Positions 6,776 through 14,011 are shown, counted from the first letter of the stretch. The stretch: DNA of 14,058 bases from an uncultured Clostridia bacterium (GCA_949746285.1 CATJZH010000088.1:1-14058); one strand, 5' to 3'. Numbers and translations: made by a program. The notes: generated by a model not told the origin, from the sequence alone.

Positions 6776-8119
6776 TATATGGAATATAAAAGTTGATATA
6801 TTAAAAAATACTAAAACTGATACCGTATCAACAATTGTAGTAATAAGTGGTGAAGCCATTATTGCTGGATCTAGTTTTAACTTTTTTGCAAGAATTGGTA
6901 ATATGCAACCCAAAAGTTTTGCAATAATTACTGTACAAATAAGTGTACTTCCAACAACAATTGCTATATTAACATCGCTGTATTGAACAATTATTCTAAT
7001 TGCATTTGCAGCAGCTAGTACTAACCCAACTATAAGACCAACCCTAAATTCTTTCCACATTGCTTTTAAAATATCTTTAGTTGAAATTTCATCTGTTGCT
7101 AAACCTCTTATTATTAATGTAGAACTTTGTGAACCACAGTTTCCACCTGTTCCCATTAGTAATGGTATAAATGCTACTAATAAAGGTAATGATGATATTG
7201 TTGCTTGAAAGTTTTCAATAATTGTTCCTGTAATTATTGATGTAAACATAAGTATTAAAAGCCATACAATTCTATTTTTTGAATGTTTCAATACACTTGT
7301 TTTAAAATATGTATTATCTGTTGGTGTAATAGCAGCCATTTTTTCGAAGTCTTCCATAGTCTCTTCTTGCATAACATCTATAGCATCGTCTATTGTTATA
7401 ATACCAACTAATCTATCTTCTTTATCTACTACTGGTACTGCTACACAGTCATATTTTTCGAAAACTTTAGCTACTTCTTCTTGGTCTTCAATAGTCTGAA
7501 CTTTTATTACATTTGTTTCCATTATATCTTTTACTAATTTATCTCTATCTGCAACTAATAAATCCTTTATATCAATAATTCCTAATAGTTTTCTATCTAT
7601 ACTTAAAACATAGCAATTATATACTGTTTCTTTTTTTAATCCTCTTTTTTTAATTATTTCAAAAGCTTTTTCAACAGTAATATTTTCCTTCAAGTCTACA
7701 AACTCAGTTGTCATTATTGTTCCTGCTGTATCTTCTGGATATTTTAAAAGTTCATTTATAATTTTTCTATTTTCTGGCTTCGTATTTGCTAGAATTCTTT
7801 TTACAACATTTGAAGGCATTTCTTCTATTAAGTCTGCTGCATCATCCATATAAATTTCATTCATAACATTTTTTATTTCTTTATCTGTTAAATAACTAAT
7901 CAATTTTTCTTGATCATCACTATCTAACTCTACAAACACTTCTGCTGCTTTTTCTTTTGCTAAAATTCTATATATCATTATTATTTTTTCATCATCAATT
8001 TCTTCAAAAATACTCGGGAAATCAGCACTATTTATATCTTCTAAATATTTACGTAAATCACTTATTCTTTTAGTTTCAATTAGTTTTGTTACTTCTTCAA
8101 TTATTTCTTCGTTTTCCAT
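6773..8119 (-). CDS. mgtE: MgtE-family magnesium channel
   Basis: Mg2+-gated magnesium channel of the inner membrane, 448 residues, full family length. Order: N-terminal helical MgtE_N domain (about 1-128, with DDAADLIEEMP), tandem CBS domains (about 130-255, with VAVPVVDKEDRLVGIITIDD), a plug helix (about 256-280), and five membrane helices. Family motifs are present: GTGGNCGSQSSTLIIRGLA (323-341) and LDPAIMASPLITTIVD (416-431). D431 corresponds in position to the pore aspartate known from the Thermus channel. ATG 8119 is preceded by AGGAGG. Its promoter at 8209-8237 is followed by a hairpin with a U-run in the leader, and no M-box riboswitch fits. The stop codon TAA lies in the end of the fold-back element. 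Excising the element at TA would restore TAA in the same place. Confidence 0.96.
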   Translation of the reverse strand: MENEEIIEEVTKLIETKRISDLRKYLEDINSADFPSIFEEIDDEKIIMIYRILAKEKAAEVFVELDSDDQEKLISYLTDKEIKNVMNEIYMDDAADLIEEMPSNVVKRILANTKPENRKIINELLKYPEDTAGTIMTTEFVDLKENITVEKAFEIIKKRGLKKETVYNCYVLSIDRKLLGIIDIKDLLVADRDKLVKDIMETNVIKVQTIEDQEEVAKVFEKYDCVAVPVVDKEDRLVGIITIDDAIDVMQEETMEDFEKMAAITPTDNTYFKTSVLKHSKNRIVWLLILMFTSIITGTIIENFQATISSLPLLVAFIPLLMGTGGNCGSQSSTLIIRGLATDEISTKDILKAMWKEFRVGLIVGLVLAAANAIRIIVQYSDVNIAIVVGSTLICTVIIAKLLGCILPILAKKLKLDPAIMASPLITTIVDTVSVLVFFNISTFIFHI

Positions 8120-8153
8120 GCTAACCTCCTCAAATTATAATATTTGTTCGAAT

Positions 8154-8193
8154 AAAAAAACATAATTTAATACTTTTAATATTAAATTATGTT
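8154..8193 (-). terminator. A/T-only hairpin plus U-run in the mgtE leader
   Basis: AACATAATTTAATA (8159-8172) and TATTAAATTATGTT (8180-8193) form a perfect 14-bp stem with a 7-nt loop. On the minus strand they are followed by a run of T at 8158-8154. It lies 15-50 nt downstream of the mgtE -10, so it is inside the mgtE leader. It is also the only hairpin after the MATE-fusion gene. It can serve as that gene's terminator, as an attenuator for mgtE, or both. The stem is weak because it has one G-C pair. Confidence 0.6.
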
Positions 8194-8208
8194 AATCTCA
8201 ACATATCT

Positions 8209-8237
8209 ATTATAACTCATTATCTAAAAAAAGTCAA
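8209..8237 (-). promoter_or_regulatory. Promoter of mgtE
   Basis: TTGACT (8237-8232) and TATAAT (8214-8209) with a 17-nt spacer on the minus strand, an almost consensus sigma-A promoter. It starts within 40 nt of the MATE-fusion stop codon. Confidence 0.8.
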
Positions 8238-8272
8238 CATAAGTTATTTTTAGTTCATTTTATGTATTTATC

Positions 8273-10288
8273 TTATTTTATTTTTGATTTCTTCTTATTT
8301 ACTTTATCTAGCACCAAATTGCATATTATATCAGCTGTTTTTTCTACACCATATAAATCACTATTCATACAAATATCATAATTTGAAGCATTTGACCACT
8401 CTCCACCTGTGTAATATTTGTAATGATTTGATCTTAATTTATCTATTTTCTTTATTTCCTTTTCTGCATTTTTCTTATCAAATCCATATATATTTACAGC
8501 TCTATCTAACTTATCTTTCATACTACTTGAAATAAATACTCTTAATACATTTTTATTTTCTTTTAATATAAAATCTGAACATCTACCTATTATTACACAA
8601 GATTCTTTTTCCGCAATATCTTTTATTATTTCAGATTCTTCTATAAATAAATCATCTGCATTATTTAACCCTGAGTAGTAACCATTATTTAAAAGTGCTA
8701 ATGAATCTCTTTTTTGTTCATTATTTTCAATATATTCTTCTGATAGTCCTGTTTTTTCAGCTAATTTTACTATTAAATCTTTGTCATATAATTTTATTCC
8801 CAATTTATCTGCAATTAATCTTCCAACATATCTACCACCAGAACCAAATTCCCTTGAAACTGTAATTACAAAATTACTTTCTAATTTGTTATCTGTACTA
8901 GTATCATCTACTAAAGCTTGACTTTTGTTTTTTACTTTGTTTAAGTTTTTAACTTCAAATATAAGTAAAGTGCTTGAAACTATAAAAGCTAACCCATCTG
9001 CAACAGGTCCTGCATATAACATACCTACTACTCCAAAAGTTCCACCTAATATAACAAATGCTGGTATTAAAAACAATATTTGTCTTGATAATGAAACTCC
9101 TGCACTTTTTACACTTTTTCCAATCGCTTGGAAAAATACTCCTGATGGTATTTGAACTCCATTGCAAATAGAAAGTAATAAATATATTCTAAAAGCTAAG
9201 CATGCAAATTCCATATAATTCTCATCACCACTACCAAATATTAAAATTAATTTATCTGGTATTGTTTGAAATAATATTAAAGCAAAAGTACTTACTATTA
9301 CTGAAGATACTAATACATTTTTTAATGCTTGTTTTACTCTATCAAATTTTTCTGCTCCATAATTATACCCAATAATTGGTTGTGAACCTACTGCTAAACC
9401 AATTATAATACTGCTTAATATTTGACTTATTTTCATAACAATTCCAAAAACTGTTATTGGGATTTCTGCTCCATATTTTGAAACTGCTCCATATTTTCCA
9501 AATAAGTTATTTTGAACAGACATTAAGATTACAAAACTTATTTCAGTTATAAAACTACTAATTCCCAAAGAAGCTAGTTTACCAATAACTTTTGTATCAA
9601 ATTTTATAATATCTCTAGTAAAACTTATTGATTTAAATTTTCTTACATATAAAATATTTAATATAAAAGTTAACATCTGACTTAATATAGTTGCTATCGC
9701 CGCGCCTTCAACACCTTTATGAAATACAAAAATAAATATTGGATCTAATATAATATTTAAAATTGCACCAGATACCATAGATGTCATTGCATATTTTGGC
9801 GATCCATCTGCTCTTATTATACCATTTAAAGATGTCCCTATTATTGCAAATGGCAAACCTAGAACTATAATATATCCATATGATAAAGCATATTCTCTTA
9901 AATTATCTGTACATCCAAAAAGATTTAATAATTGTGGTAAAAATATGAAACTGCTTATCGCTAAAAATAATGATATTATTATAGAGATCATCAGACCATT
10001 TGCAACACCTTTTGCTGCTTCTTTTTCCTTTTTTTCTCCTAATTTTAAGCTTAAATATGCTGACGTTCCATCTCCTATCATAAGAGAAAAACCAAGTCCT
10101 AGTATTACTAAAGGGAATACTACATTTGTTGCTCCATTTCCTAAATATCCTACTCCACGGCCTATAAATATTTGGTCAACTATATTATACAATGAGTTAA
10201 CCAACATTGAAATTATAGCTGGAATAGAAAATTTAAGCATCAATTTTCCTATCTTTTCTTTTCCTAATATGTTCTCTTCTTTTTCCAA
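8273..10288 (-). CDS. MATE-family exporter fused to a cytidylate-kinase-like domain
   Basis: Residues 1 to about 450 are a complete MATE (multi-antimicrobial extrusion) transporter of about 12 helices, opening with GKLMLKFSIPAIISMLVNSL and showing paired MATE-type landmarks (DPIFIFVF, GSQPIIGYNYGA, PSGVFFQAIGK). After a linker (about 451-471), residues 472-662 match the cytidylate kinase-like family: VSREFGSGGRYVGRLIADKL is the P-loop variant (G482-R486), followed by DKDLIVKLAEKTG, IIGRCSDFIL (R569) and a tail like other members (SNHYKYYTGGEWSNASNYDICMNS, broken here at 20: SNHYKYYTGG then EWSNASNYDICMNS). Usual MATE length is about 450, so the extra 220 residues are a real C-terminal domain in one frame. 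The start is TTG 10288 with a strong AGGAGGGG site. The substrate of either half is unknown. The kinase would face the cytosol. Confidence 0.9.
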   Translation of the reverse strand: MEKEENILGKEKIGKLMLKFSIPAIISMLVNSLYNIVDQIFIGRGVGYLGNGATNVVFPLVILGLGFSLMIGDGTSAYLSLKLGEKKEKEAAKGVANGLMISIIISLFLAISSFIFLPQLLNLFGCTDNLREYALSYGYIIVLGLPFAIIGTSLNGIIRADGSPKYAMTSMVSGAILNIILDPIFIFVFHKGVEGAAIATILSQMLTFILNILYVRKFKSISFTRDIIKFDTKVIGKLASLGISSFITEISFVILMSVQNNLFGKYGAVSKYGAEIPITVFGIVMKISQILSSIIIGLAVGSQPIIGYNYGAEKFDRVKQALKNVLVSSVIVSTFALILFQTIPDKLILIFGSGDENYMEFACLAFRIYLLLSICNGVQIPSGVFFQAIGKSVKSAGVSLSRQILFLIPAFVILGGTFGVVGMLYAGPVADGLAFIVSSTLLIFEVKNLNKVKNKSQALVDDTSTDNKLESNFVITVSREFGSGGRYVGRLIADKLGIKLYDKDLIVKLAEKTGLSEEYIENNEQKRDSLALLNNGYYSGLNNADDLFIEESEIIKDIAEKESCVIIGRCSDFILKENKNVLRVFISSSMKDKLDRAVNIYGFDKKNAEKEIKKIDKLRSNHYKYYTGGEWSNASNYDICMNSDLYGVEKTADIICNLVLDKVNKKKSKIK

Positions 10289-10293
10289 TTCTA

Positions 10294-10301
10294 CCCCTCC
10301 T
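10294..10301 (-). promoter_or_regulatory. Ribosome binding site supporting a TTG start
   Basis: AGGAGGGG on the minus strand lies 5 nt before TTG 10288-10286. The next in-frame Met is residue 17 (LMLKF), already in the first helix region, so TTG is the likely start. Confidence 0.8.
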
Positions 10302-10321
10302 TTGTATTTCGTAACTTGACT

Positions 10322-10350
10322 ATTTTATCATATTTACATAAAACTGTCAA
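10322..10350 (-). promoter_or_regulatory. Promoter of the MATE-kinase fusion gene
   Basis: TTGACA (10350-10345), 17-nt spacer, TAAAAT (10327-10322) on the minus strand. The -35 is perfect. The predicted leader is about 27 nt. Confidence 0.8.
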
Positions 10351-10382
10351 ACAAATTTTTAGTATTAGCTCTAATTTTGTAC

Positions 10383-10420
10383 AAAAAACATCCTTCTAAT
10401 TTTACTAATTAAAAGGATGC
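10383..10420 (-). terminator. Rho-independent terminator of guaA
   Basis: On the minus strand, CATCCTT (10419-10413) pairs with AAGGATG (10395-10389), with further A/T pairs inside. It is followed by TTTTTT (10388-10383). It begins about 20 nt after the guaA stop. Confidence 0.85.
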
Positions 10421-10439
10421 TTTTTATTTTTACTAAATT

Positions 10440-12293
10440 TTATTGCCATTCACAAGTTGCTGGTGGTTTACTTGTAACATCATATATTATAAATTCTATT
10501 TTATCTCCAAATTTAGTATTTATTTCATCTACAACTTTTTCTATCATTTCTCTTGAAACTTCTTTTCCTATTTCTCCAGGTCTTCCTGTCATAAAATCAT
10601 TAGTTACAAAAGTTCTAATTGCAACTGAATACTTTTTATTAATTCCTATTGGTAATAATACTGCAAATGTTTGATTTACTTTGGCTTTTTCTAAAGCAGT
10701 TGTTACTATTTTATCTAACTCGCGAAGTAAATCTACACTTTCATCACAAATCCTCATATCATAACAATTTACTTGCTCTGATATTTGTTTTCTATTTAAT
10801 ATGTATCCAACTCTATTTATAGTATTTATAGAATCTGTTATTTCTTTTGCTTTTGTTACTACTGTTTTCCAATCAAAATTTACTTCATTTCCTTCTATTA
10901 AACATAAATTTCTATAACTTCTTGCGTCTCCTTGAACTCCTACTGATTTTATTGGAAGTATATATCCTTTTTCTGATGAAGTTTTCAAAATTTCATTTAG
11001 TTTTTGAACATCCTCTGCTTCTATTTTTACTTCTTCTTTTTTATCATGGCAAAGTAATCTAATTGCAAGTCCTGGTCCCGGGAATGGTTGTCTTGATGCA
11101 ATGCTTTCTTCTAATCCTAGTTTTCTAGCAACTTTTCTTACTTCATCTTTGTGCCAATCACTATTTGTTTCTACTATAAGACCTTTTTTTCTAGCTTCTC
11201 TTACAATTGCTACATCATTATGATGTGTTTTTATTTTATGTGCGAATCCACTTATATCTGGATTTCCACTTTCTATTAAATCTGGTCTTAATGTTCCTTG
11301 TGCTATAAATGTAGTTTTAGGATCTAATCCTAATCTTTCAATTACATTATTTGCTATTTTAATAAAAATTTCTCCTATTATTTGTCTTTTTGTTTCTGGG
11401 TCTACTGTTTCTACTAATGGTCCTATTTTCTTTCCTTCTACTTCAACAACTGTATTAAAAAAGTAATCTTTCGCATTCTCTCTTATTAAATTTTTTAATC
11501 CTAATTCTTTTAAATTTTCACAAATTACATCACTTTCATTTTTTCTCATAAATCCAGAATCTATATGTATAGCATAAATATTGTCTGGATTTAAAGCTTT
11601 TACAAGTAATGCTGCTGTAACTGCTGAATCAACTCCACCACTTACAAGTACAATTATTTTATTGTCTTTTACTTTTTCCCTAATCATTTTTATTGAAGTT
11701 TCTATTCTATCGTCTAATGCATATACTTCTTTATAATTTGCTACTTTTCTTATAAAGTTTTCTAGCATTTTCATCCCTTCTTCTGTTAAATCAACTTCTG
11801 GATGAAATTGAAATCCATACATTTTGTTTTGTACATTTCCAATAGCAGCAATTGCTTCTCCTGATTTGGCTATTACTTCAAAACCATTTGGTGCAATTCT
11901 TACTGTATCTCCATGACTCATAAGAACTTGTTGCTTTTCGGCTAATCCATCAAAAATTGGCACTTTATTATTTATTATAACTTCATTTTGACCATATTCT
12001 TTAACTATATTACTATCTACAACTCCTCCAAAATGATCAGACATAAGTTGCATTCCATAACATATACCTAAAACTGGTACACCTAATTCAAATATTGTTT
12101 TGTCAAATCCTAATCTTTGCTGTTCTCCTATATTATTAGGTCCTCCTGATAATATAACTGACTGATACTCTTTTAATGTTTCTGCTTTTACATTTATAGG
12201 AAATATATCTGATTTTACTCCTAATTCCCTAACTCTTCTATCTATAACTTTTGTGTATTGCCCTCCGCAGTCTAATATGGCTAATTTCTCCAT
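10440..12293 (-). CDS. guaA: GMP synthase (glutamine-hydrolysing), long eukaryote-like form
   Basis: Converts XMP to GMP with ATP and glutamine, the last step of guanine nucleotide synthesis. The class I glutamine amidotransferase domain (1 to about 190) has catalytic C78 (GICYGMQ), H164 and E166 (FHPEVD). The ATP-pyrophosphatase domain has the P-loop SGGVDS (218-223), IDSGFMRKNE and RQPFPGPGLAIRLL (401-414). The C-terminal domain ends YDVTSKPPATCEW. At 617 residues it is about 100 longer than common bacterial GuaA (roughly 510-525). The extra sequence lies in the dimerisation region, and LPIKSVGVQGDARSY plus VAIRTFVTNDFMTG resemble the human enzyme. ATG 12293 has a strong AAAGGAGG site. Single-gene unit with its own promoter and terminator; no purine riboswitch is recognisable upstream. 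Confidence 0.97.
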   Translation of the reverse strand: MEKLAILDCGGQYTKVIDRRVRELGVKSDIFPINVKAETLKEYQSVILSGGPNNIGEQQRLGFDKTIFELGVPVLGICYGMQLMSDHFGGVVDSNIVKEYGQNEVIINNKVPIFDGLAEKQQVLMSHGDTVRIAPNGFEVIAKSGEAIAAIGNVQNKMYGFQFHPEVDLTEEGMKMLENFIRKVANYKEVYALDDRIETSIKMIREKVKDNKIIVLVSGGVDSAVTAALLVKALNPDNIYAIHIDSGFMRKNESDVICENLKELGLKNLIRENAKDYFFNTVVEVEGKKIGPLVETVDPETKRQIIGEIFIKIANNVIERLGLDPKTTFIAQGTLRPDLIESGNPDISGFAHKIKTHHNDVAIVREARKKGLIVETNSDWHKDEVRKVARKLGLEESIASRQPFPGPGLAIRLLCHDKKEEVKIEAEDVQKLNEILKTSSEKGYILPIKSVGVQGDARSYRNLCLIEGNEVNFDWKTVVTKAKEITDSINTINRVGYILNRKQISEQVNCYDMRICDESVDLLRELDKIVTTALEKAKVNQTFAVLLPIGINKKYSVAIRTFVTNDFMTGRPGEIGKEVSREMIEKVVDEINTKFGDKIEFIIYDVTSKPPATCEWQ

Positions 12294-12331
12294 AATAACC
12301 TCCTTTTGGTAATATGTTAACTAATATTATT

Positions 12332-12360
12332 AGTATACAATAAAATGCTTTTTAAATCAA
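12332..12360 (-). promoter_or_regulatory. Promoter of guaA
   Basis: TTGATT (12360-12355), 17-nt spacer, TATACT (12337-12332) on the minus strand. The leader of about 35 nt is too short for a riboswitch. Confidence 0.7.
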
Positions 12361-12446
12361 TATTTTTCTTTAACTATCTTAAAAATATATTTTCAATAAA
12401 TAACTTAAATTAGCTAAGTCATAAATTTTACATTAACTAGTATAAG

Positions 12447-12465
12447 CAGTTCTGTATAAGAACTG
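12447..12465. other. Unassigned hairpin upstream of guaA
   Basis: CAGTTCT (12447-12453) pairs with AGAACTG (12459-12465) around GTATA. A palindromic TTGATAATCAA follows at 12468-12478. Both lie between the 157-aa gene's terminator and the guaA promoter, so they are outside either predicted mRNA and may be DNA-binding sites. No function is assigned. Confidence 0.35.
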
Positions 12466-12495
12466 GATTGATAATCAACTATATATAAAAACAAA

Positions 12496-12547
12496 CCAGA
12501 ATAGCCCAATCGTTGCACTGCAACAATTGGGCCTTTTATTATTCTGG
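12496..12547 (-). terminator. Terminator overlapping the end of the 157-aa gene
   Basis: In minus-strand RNA an inner 14-pair stem (12532-12519 with 12517-12504, one G-U) is extended by an outer stem CCAGAATA (12547-12540) with TATTCTGG (12503-12496). A U-rich tract TTTGTTTTT follows. The outer 5' arm uses the last two sense codons and the start of the stop codon. Confidence 0.8.
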
Positions 12548-13012
12548 CAACTCTAATCTCTTCTCGAGAACCTTTCCTTTCTTGTCCAACTTTCTGACAA
12601 AAATCAACGGAATTTCCTCATCAACTTCATACATTTCAAAAATTTCTTTCTTGTTAAAAATCCCGTTTGTATCTCCATATCTTACCGTTATATAGAATTT
12701 TTCTGGAAATGTTCTGAAGTTCTTTATGGCTATATCGTACTTGAATTCTGCCTCTTTATATTCTTTCTCTGTTACAAATCCAACCACTGGATCTTTTAGG
12801 GTCCTATCAGTCAGAACACTAATTACGATTGCTTTAATTATTAAATATACAATAGCAATCATTCCCACATCCAGCATTAAAACCAGTACAAGCATCATTA
12901 CTCCAAGAATAATGATTAAAAAGAATCTAAGACCACCGTACACCTCTTGATACTCGATAGCATCAAGTACTCTCTCTACTCCCCACATGTGCATCCGAAT
13001 AATTATTTCCAT
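12539..13012 (-). CDS. Hypothetical membrane protein, 157 aa, two helices
   Basis: I do not recognise this family with confidence. An N-terminal amphipathic stretch (1-28) is followed by two hydrophobic helices (about 29-47 and 50-67), then a cytosolic-type domain of about 90 residues rich in beta strands (KFYITVRYG, KKEIFEMYEVDEEIPLIFVR). The domain ends KKGKVLEKRLELPE. Two helices plus a small beta domain recall DUF2500-like proteins, but this is a weak impression only. ATG 13012 has an AAAGGA site 8 nt upstream. A promoter and an overlapping terminator define a single-gene unit. Codon use looks less AT-biased than in clpC or guaA, like the 111-aa gene at 446-781. Two further in-frame Met codons (M7, M9) follow the chosen start. 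Confidence 0.78.
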   Translation of the reverse strand: MEIIIRMHMWGVERVLDAIEYQEVYGGLRFFLIIILGVMMLVLVLMLDVGMIAIVYLIIKAIVISVLTDRTLKDPVVGFVTEKEYKEAEFKYDIAIKNFRTFPEKFYITVRYGDTNGIFNKKEIFEMYEVDEEIPLIFVRKLDKKGKVLEKRLELPE

Positions 13013-13056
13013 AATTTTATTCCTTTCTTATTTCTTTGATGATAGAGTTACTTATT

Positions 13057-13071
13057 AACTGCAAAGCAGTT
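13057..13071 (-). other. 5'-leader hairpin of the 157-aa gene
   Basis: AACTGC (13057-13062) pairs with GCAGTT (13066-13071) around a 3-nt loop. It lies within a few nucleotides of the predicted transcript start, a position typical of mRNA-stabilising 5' hairpins. Confidence 0.4.
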
Positions 13072-13081
13072 CCTCGTTTAT

Positions 13082-13110
13082 ATTATATCATACTTTACAT
13101 AATTTTGCAA
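13082..13110 (-). promoter_or_regulatory. Promoter of the 157-aa gene
   Basis: TTGCAA (13110-13105), 17-nt spacer, TATAAT (13087-13082) on the minus strand. The spacer includes GTAAAGTAT, also present in the promoter of the 446-781 gene. Confidence 0.7.
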
Positions 13111-13311
13111 ATTTTTCTGGAAAATTTTATAAAAAATATTTTTCCCAAATATGTCATTATTTGTAATGATACTGCTGTCTCTTCTATATAAAGTGATATT
13201 TCCTCCCACAAATTATGTATTCTATTTTTATACAAACCTCCAAAATGTCGTTTATCCTTTAATTCTATTCGTTTTCCCTCGTCCTTTTTGATTGCACATT
13301 ATATGTTCGGC
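13111..13311. other. Intergenic stretch without recognisable features
   Basis: About 200 nt of AT-rich sequence between the 157-aa gene's promoter and the tRNA-operon terminator. I see no convincing ORF with a ribosome binding site, no RNA-gene structure and no repeat here. Confidence 0.5.
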
Positions 13312-13346
13312 AAAAAAATAAAACTAGCAAAAGCTAGTTTTATTTT

Positions 13347-13347
<1 letters not shown>
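13312..13347 (-). terminator. Terminator of the tRNA operon
   Basis: A perfect 15-bp stem (13314-13328 with 13333-13347, AAAA loop) begins at the last base of the tRNA-Phe CCA end. On the minus strand the 3' arm ends in a long T-rich run reaching 13312. Confidence 0.85.
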
Positions 13348-13422
<75 letters not shown>

Positions 13423-13430
13423 TTATATAA

Positions 13431-13459
13431 AAAATATCTAGTGTTGGACTAGATATTTT
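13431..13459 (-). terminator. Terminator-like hairpin inside the tRNA operon
   Basis: AAAATATCTAGT (13431-13442) and ACTAGATATTTT (13448-13459) form a perfect 12-bp stem with a 5-nt loop. On the minus strand it is followed by TT then ATATAA. It abuts the CCA of tRNA-Asp and ends 8 nt before tRNA-Phe. It may be a partial terminator or an RNA-processing signal. Confidence 0.65.
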
Positions 13460-13535
13460 GGCGACCTGGAACGGACTCGAACCGTCGACCTCCGCCGTGA
13501 CAGGGCGGCATTCTAACCAACTGAACTACCAGGCC
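13459..13535 (-). tRNA. tRNA-Asp (GTC)
   Basis: Acceptor GGCCTGG/CCAGGTC (one G-U), anticodon loop CTGTCAC (GTC) on a CCGCC/GGCGG stem, T loop TTCGAGT, discriminator G as expected for tRNA-Asp, and CCA encoded at 13461-13459. Confidence 0.98.
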
Positions 13536-13541
13536 AAAAAG

Positions 13542-13617
13542 TGGTGGTCGCTATAGGGCTCGAACCTATGACCTCCTGCTTGTAAGGCAGATGCTCTCCC
13601 AGCTGAGCTAAGCGACC
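13542..13617 (-). tRNA. tRNA-Val (TAC)
   Basis: Acceptor GGTCGCT/AGCGACC, D arm GCTC-GAGC, anticodon loop CTTACAA (TAC), T loop TTCGAGC, discriminator A, and CCA encoded at 13544-13542. Confidence 0.98.
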
Positions 13618-13692
13618 AAATTTTGTTCCAACTGACTTGATTATTTTACTACATCAAATGCAGTTTGTCAACACTTTTTATTTAAATATATA

Positions 13693-13778
13693 TGGTGGGC
13701 AGGGATGGATTCGAACCATCGTACGCTCTCGCGGCCAGATTTACAGTCTGGTGCCATTAACCACTCGACCACCTACCC
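13693..13778 (-). tRNA. tRNA-Tyr (GTA)
   Basis: Class II tRNA with a long variable arm, anticodon loop CTGTAAA (GTA), acceptor GGGTAGG/CCTGCCC (one U-G), T loop TTCGAAT, and CCA encoded at 13695-13693. First gene of the minus-strand tRNA operon. Confidence 0.97.
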
Positions 13779-13780
13779 AT

Positions 13781-13800
13781 ACGTGTTCTTTCGAGCACGT
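13781..13800 (-). other. Leader hairpin before tRNA-Tyr
   Basis: On the minus strand ACGTGCTC and GAACACGT enclose a GAAA tetraloop with one C-A mismatch. It lies between the operon promoter and the tRNA-Tyr 5' end and may mark the 5' leader for processing. Confidence 0.4.
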
Positions 13801-13805
13801 TATTT

Positions 13806-13834
13806 ATTATAATGTTATTTTTTAAACTTGTCAA
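13806..13834 (-). promoter_or_regulatory. Promoter of the Tyr-Val-Asp-Phe tRNA operon
   Basis: Perfect TTGACA (13834-13829), 17-nt spacer, perfect TATAAT (13811-13806) on the minus strand. Confidence 0.92.
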
Positions 13835-13878
13835 TACAATTTTTAAATTTTTTTCTAAATATTTTTTATAAAAAAGTA

Positions 13879-13907
13879 TTGACATATTATATTCTATCAT
13901 TTATAAT
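13879..13907 (+). promoter_or_regulatory. Promoter of the CAU-anticodon tRNA
   Basis: Perfect TTGACA (13879-13884), 17-nt spacer, perfect TATAAT (13902-13907) on the plus strand. It diverges from the other tRNA promoter. The start is expected about 20 nt before the tRNA. Confidence 0.92.
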
Positions 13908-13934
13908 AATTCTTGTCGTTAGAAGTAAACATTT

Positions 13935-14011
13935 GCGCCCTTAGCTCAGTTGGTCAGAGCAACCGGCTCATAACCGGTGGGTCCAAGGTTCGAATCCTTG
14001 AGGGCGCACCA
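13935..14011 (+). tRNA. tRNA with CAT anticodon (elongator Met, or Ile2 after C34 modification)
   Basis: Acceptor GCGCCCT/AGGGCGC, anticodon loop CTCATAA (CAT) on an ACCGG/CCGGT stem, T loop TTCGAAT, discriminator A, and CCA encoded at 14009-14011. The G1-C72 pair rules out the usual initiator, which has a mispaired C1-A72. C4-G69 and C5-G68 pairs are present, as in substrates of TilS (lysidine synthase), so Ile2 cannot be excluded by eye. Confidence 0.95.

Noticed and set aside
8120..8272. M-box (magnesium) riboswitch upstream of mgtE
   Set aside because: The leader from the promoter at 8209-8237 is about 80 nt, too short for the M-box, and holds only one A/T stem.
8925..9155. Open frames on the strand opposite the MATE fusion, clpC, the kinase and guaA (for example 8925-9155, 4711-4953, 10417-10674)
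   Set aside because: They are low-complexity antisense shadows lying wholly or almost wholly within strongly supported genes, without ribosome binding sites or recognisable domains.
12294..12495. Purine riboswitch upstream of guaA
   Set aside because: The predicted start leaves a leader of about 35 nt, and the conserved three-way-junction core of purine aptamers was not found. The hairpin at 12447-12465 lies upstream of the promoter.
13637..13825. Plus-strand ORF of 62 residues over tRNA-Tyr
   Set aside because: It runs through a complete tRNA gene and its promoter; the translated peptide is just antisense tRNA sequence.
13935..14011. Initiator tRNA-fMet
   Set aside because: The first base pair is G1-C72, whereas bacterial initiators have an unpaired C1-A72.
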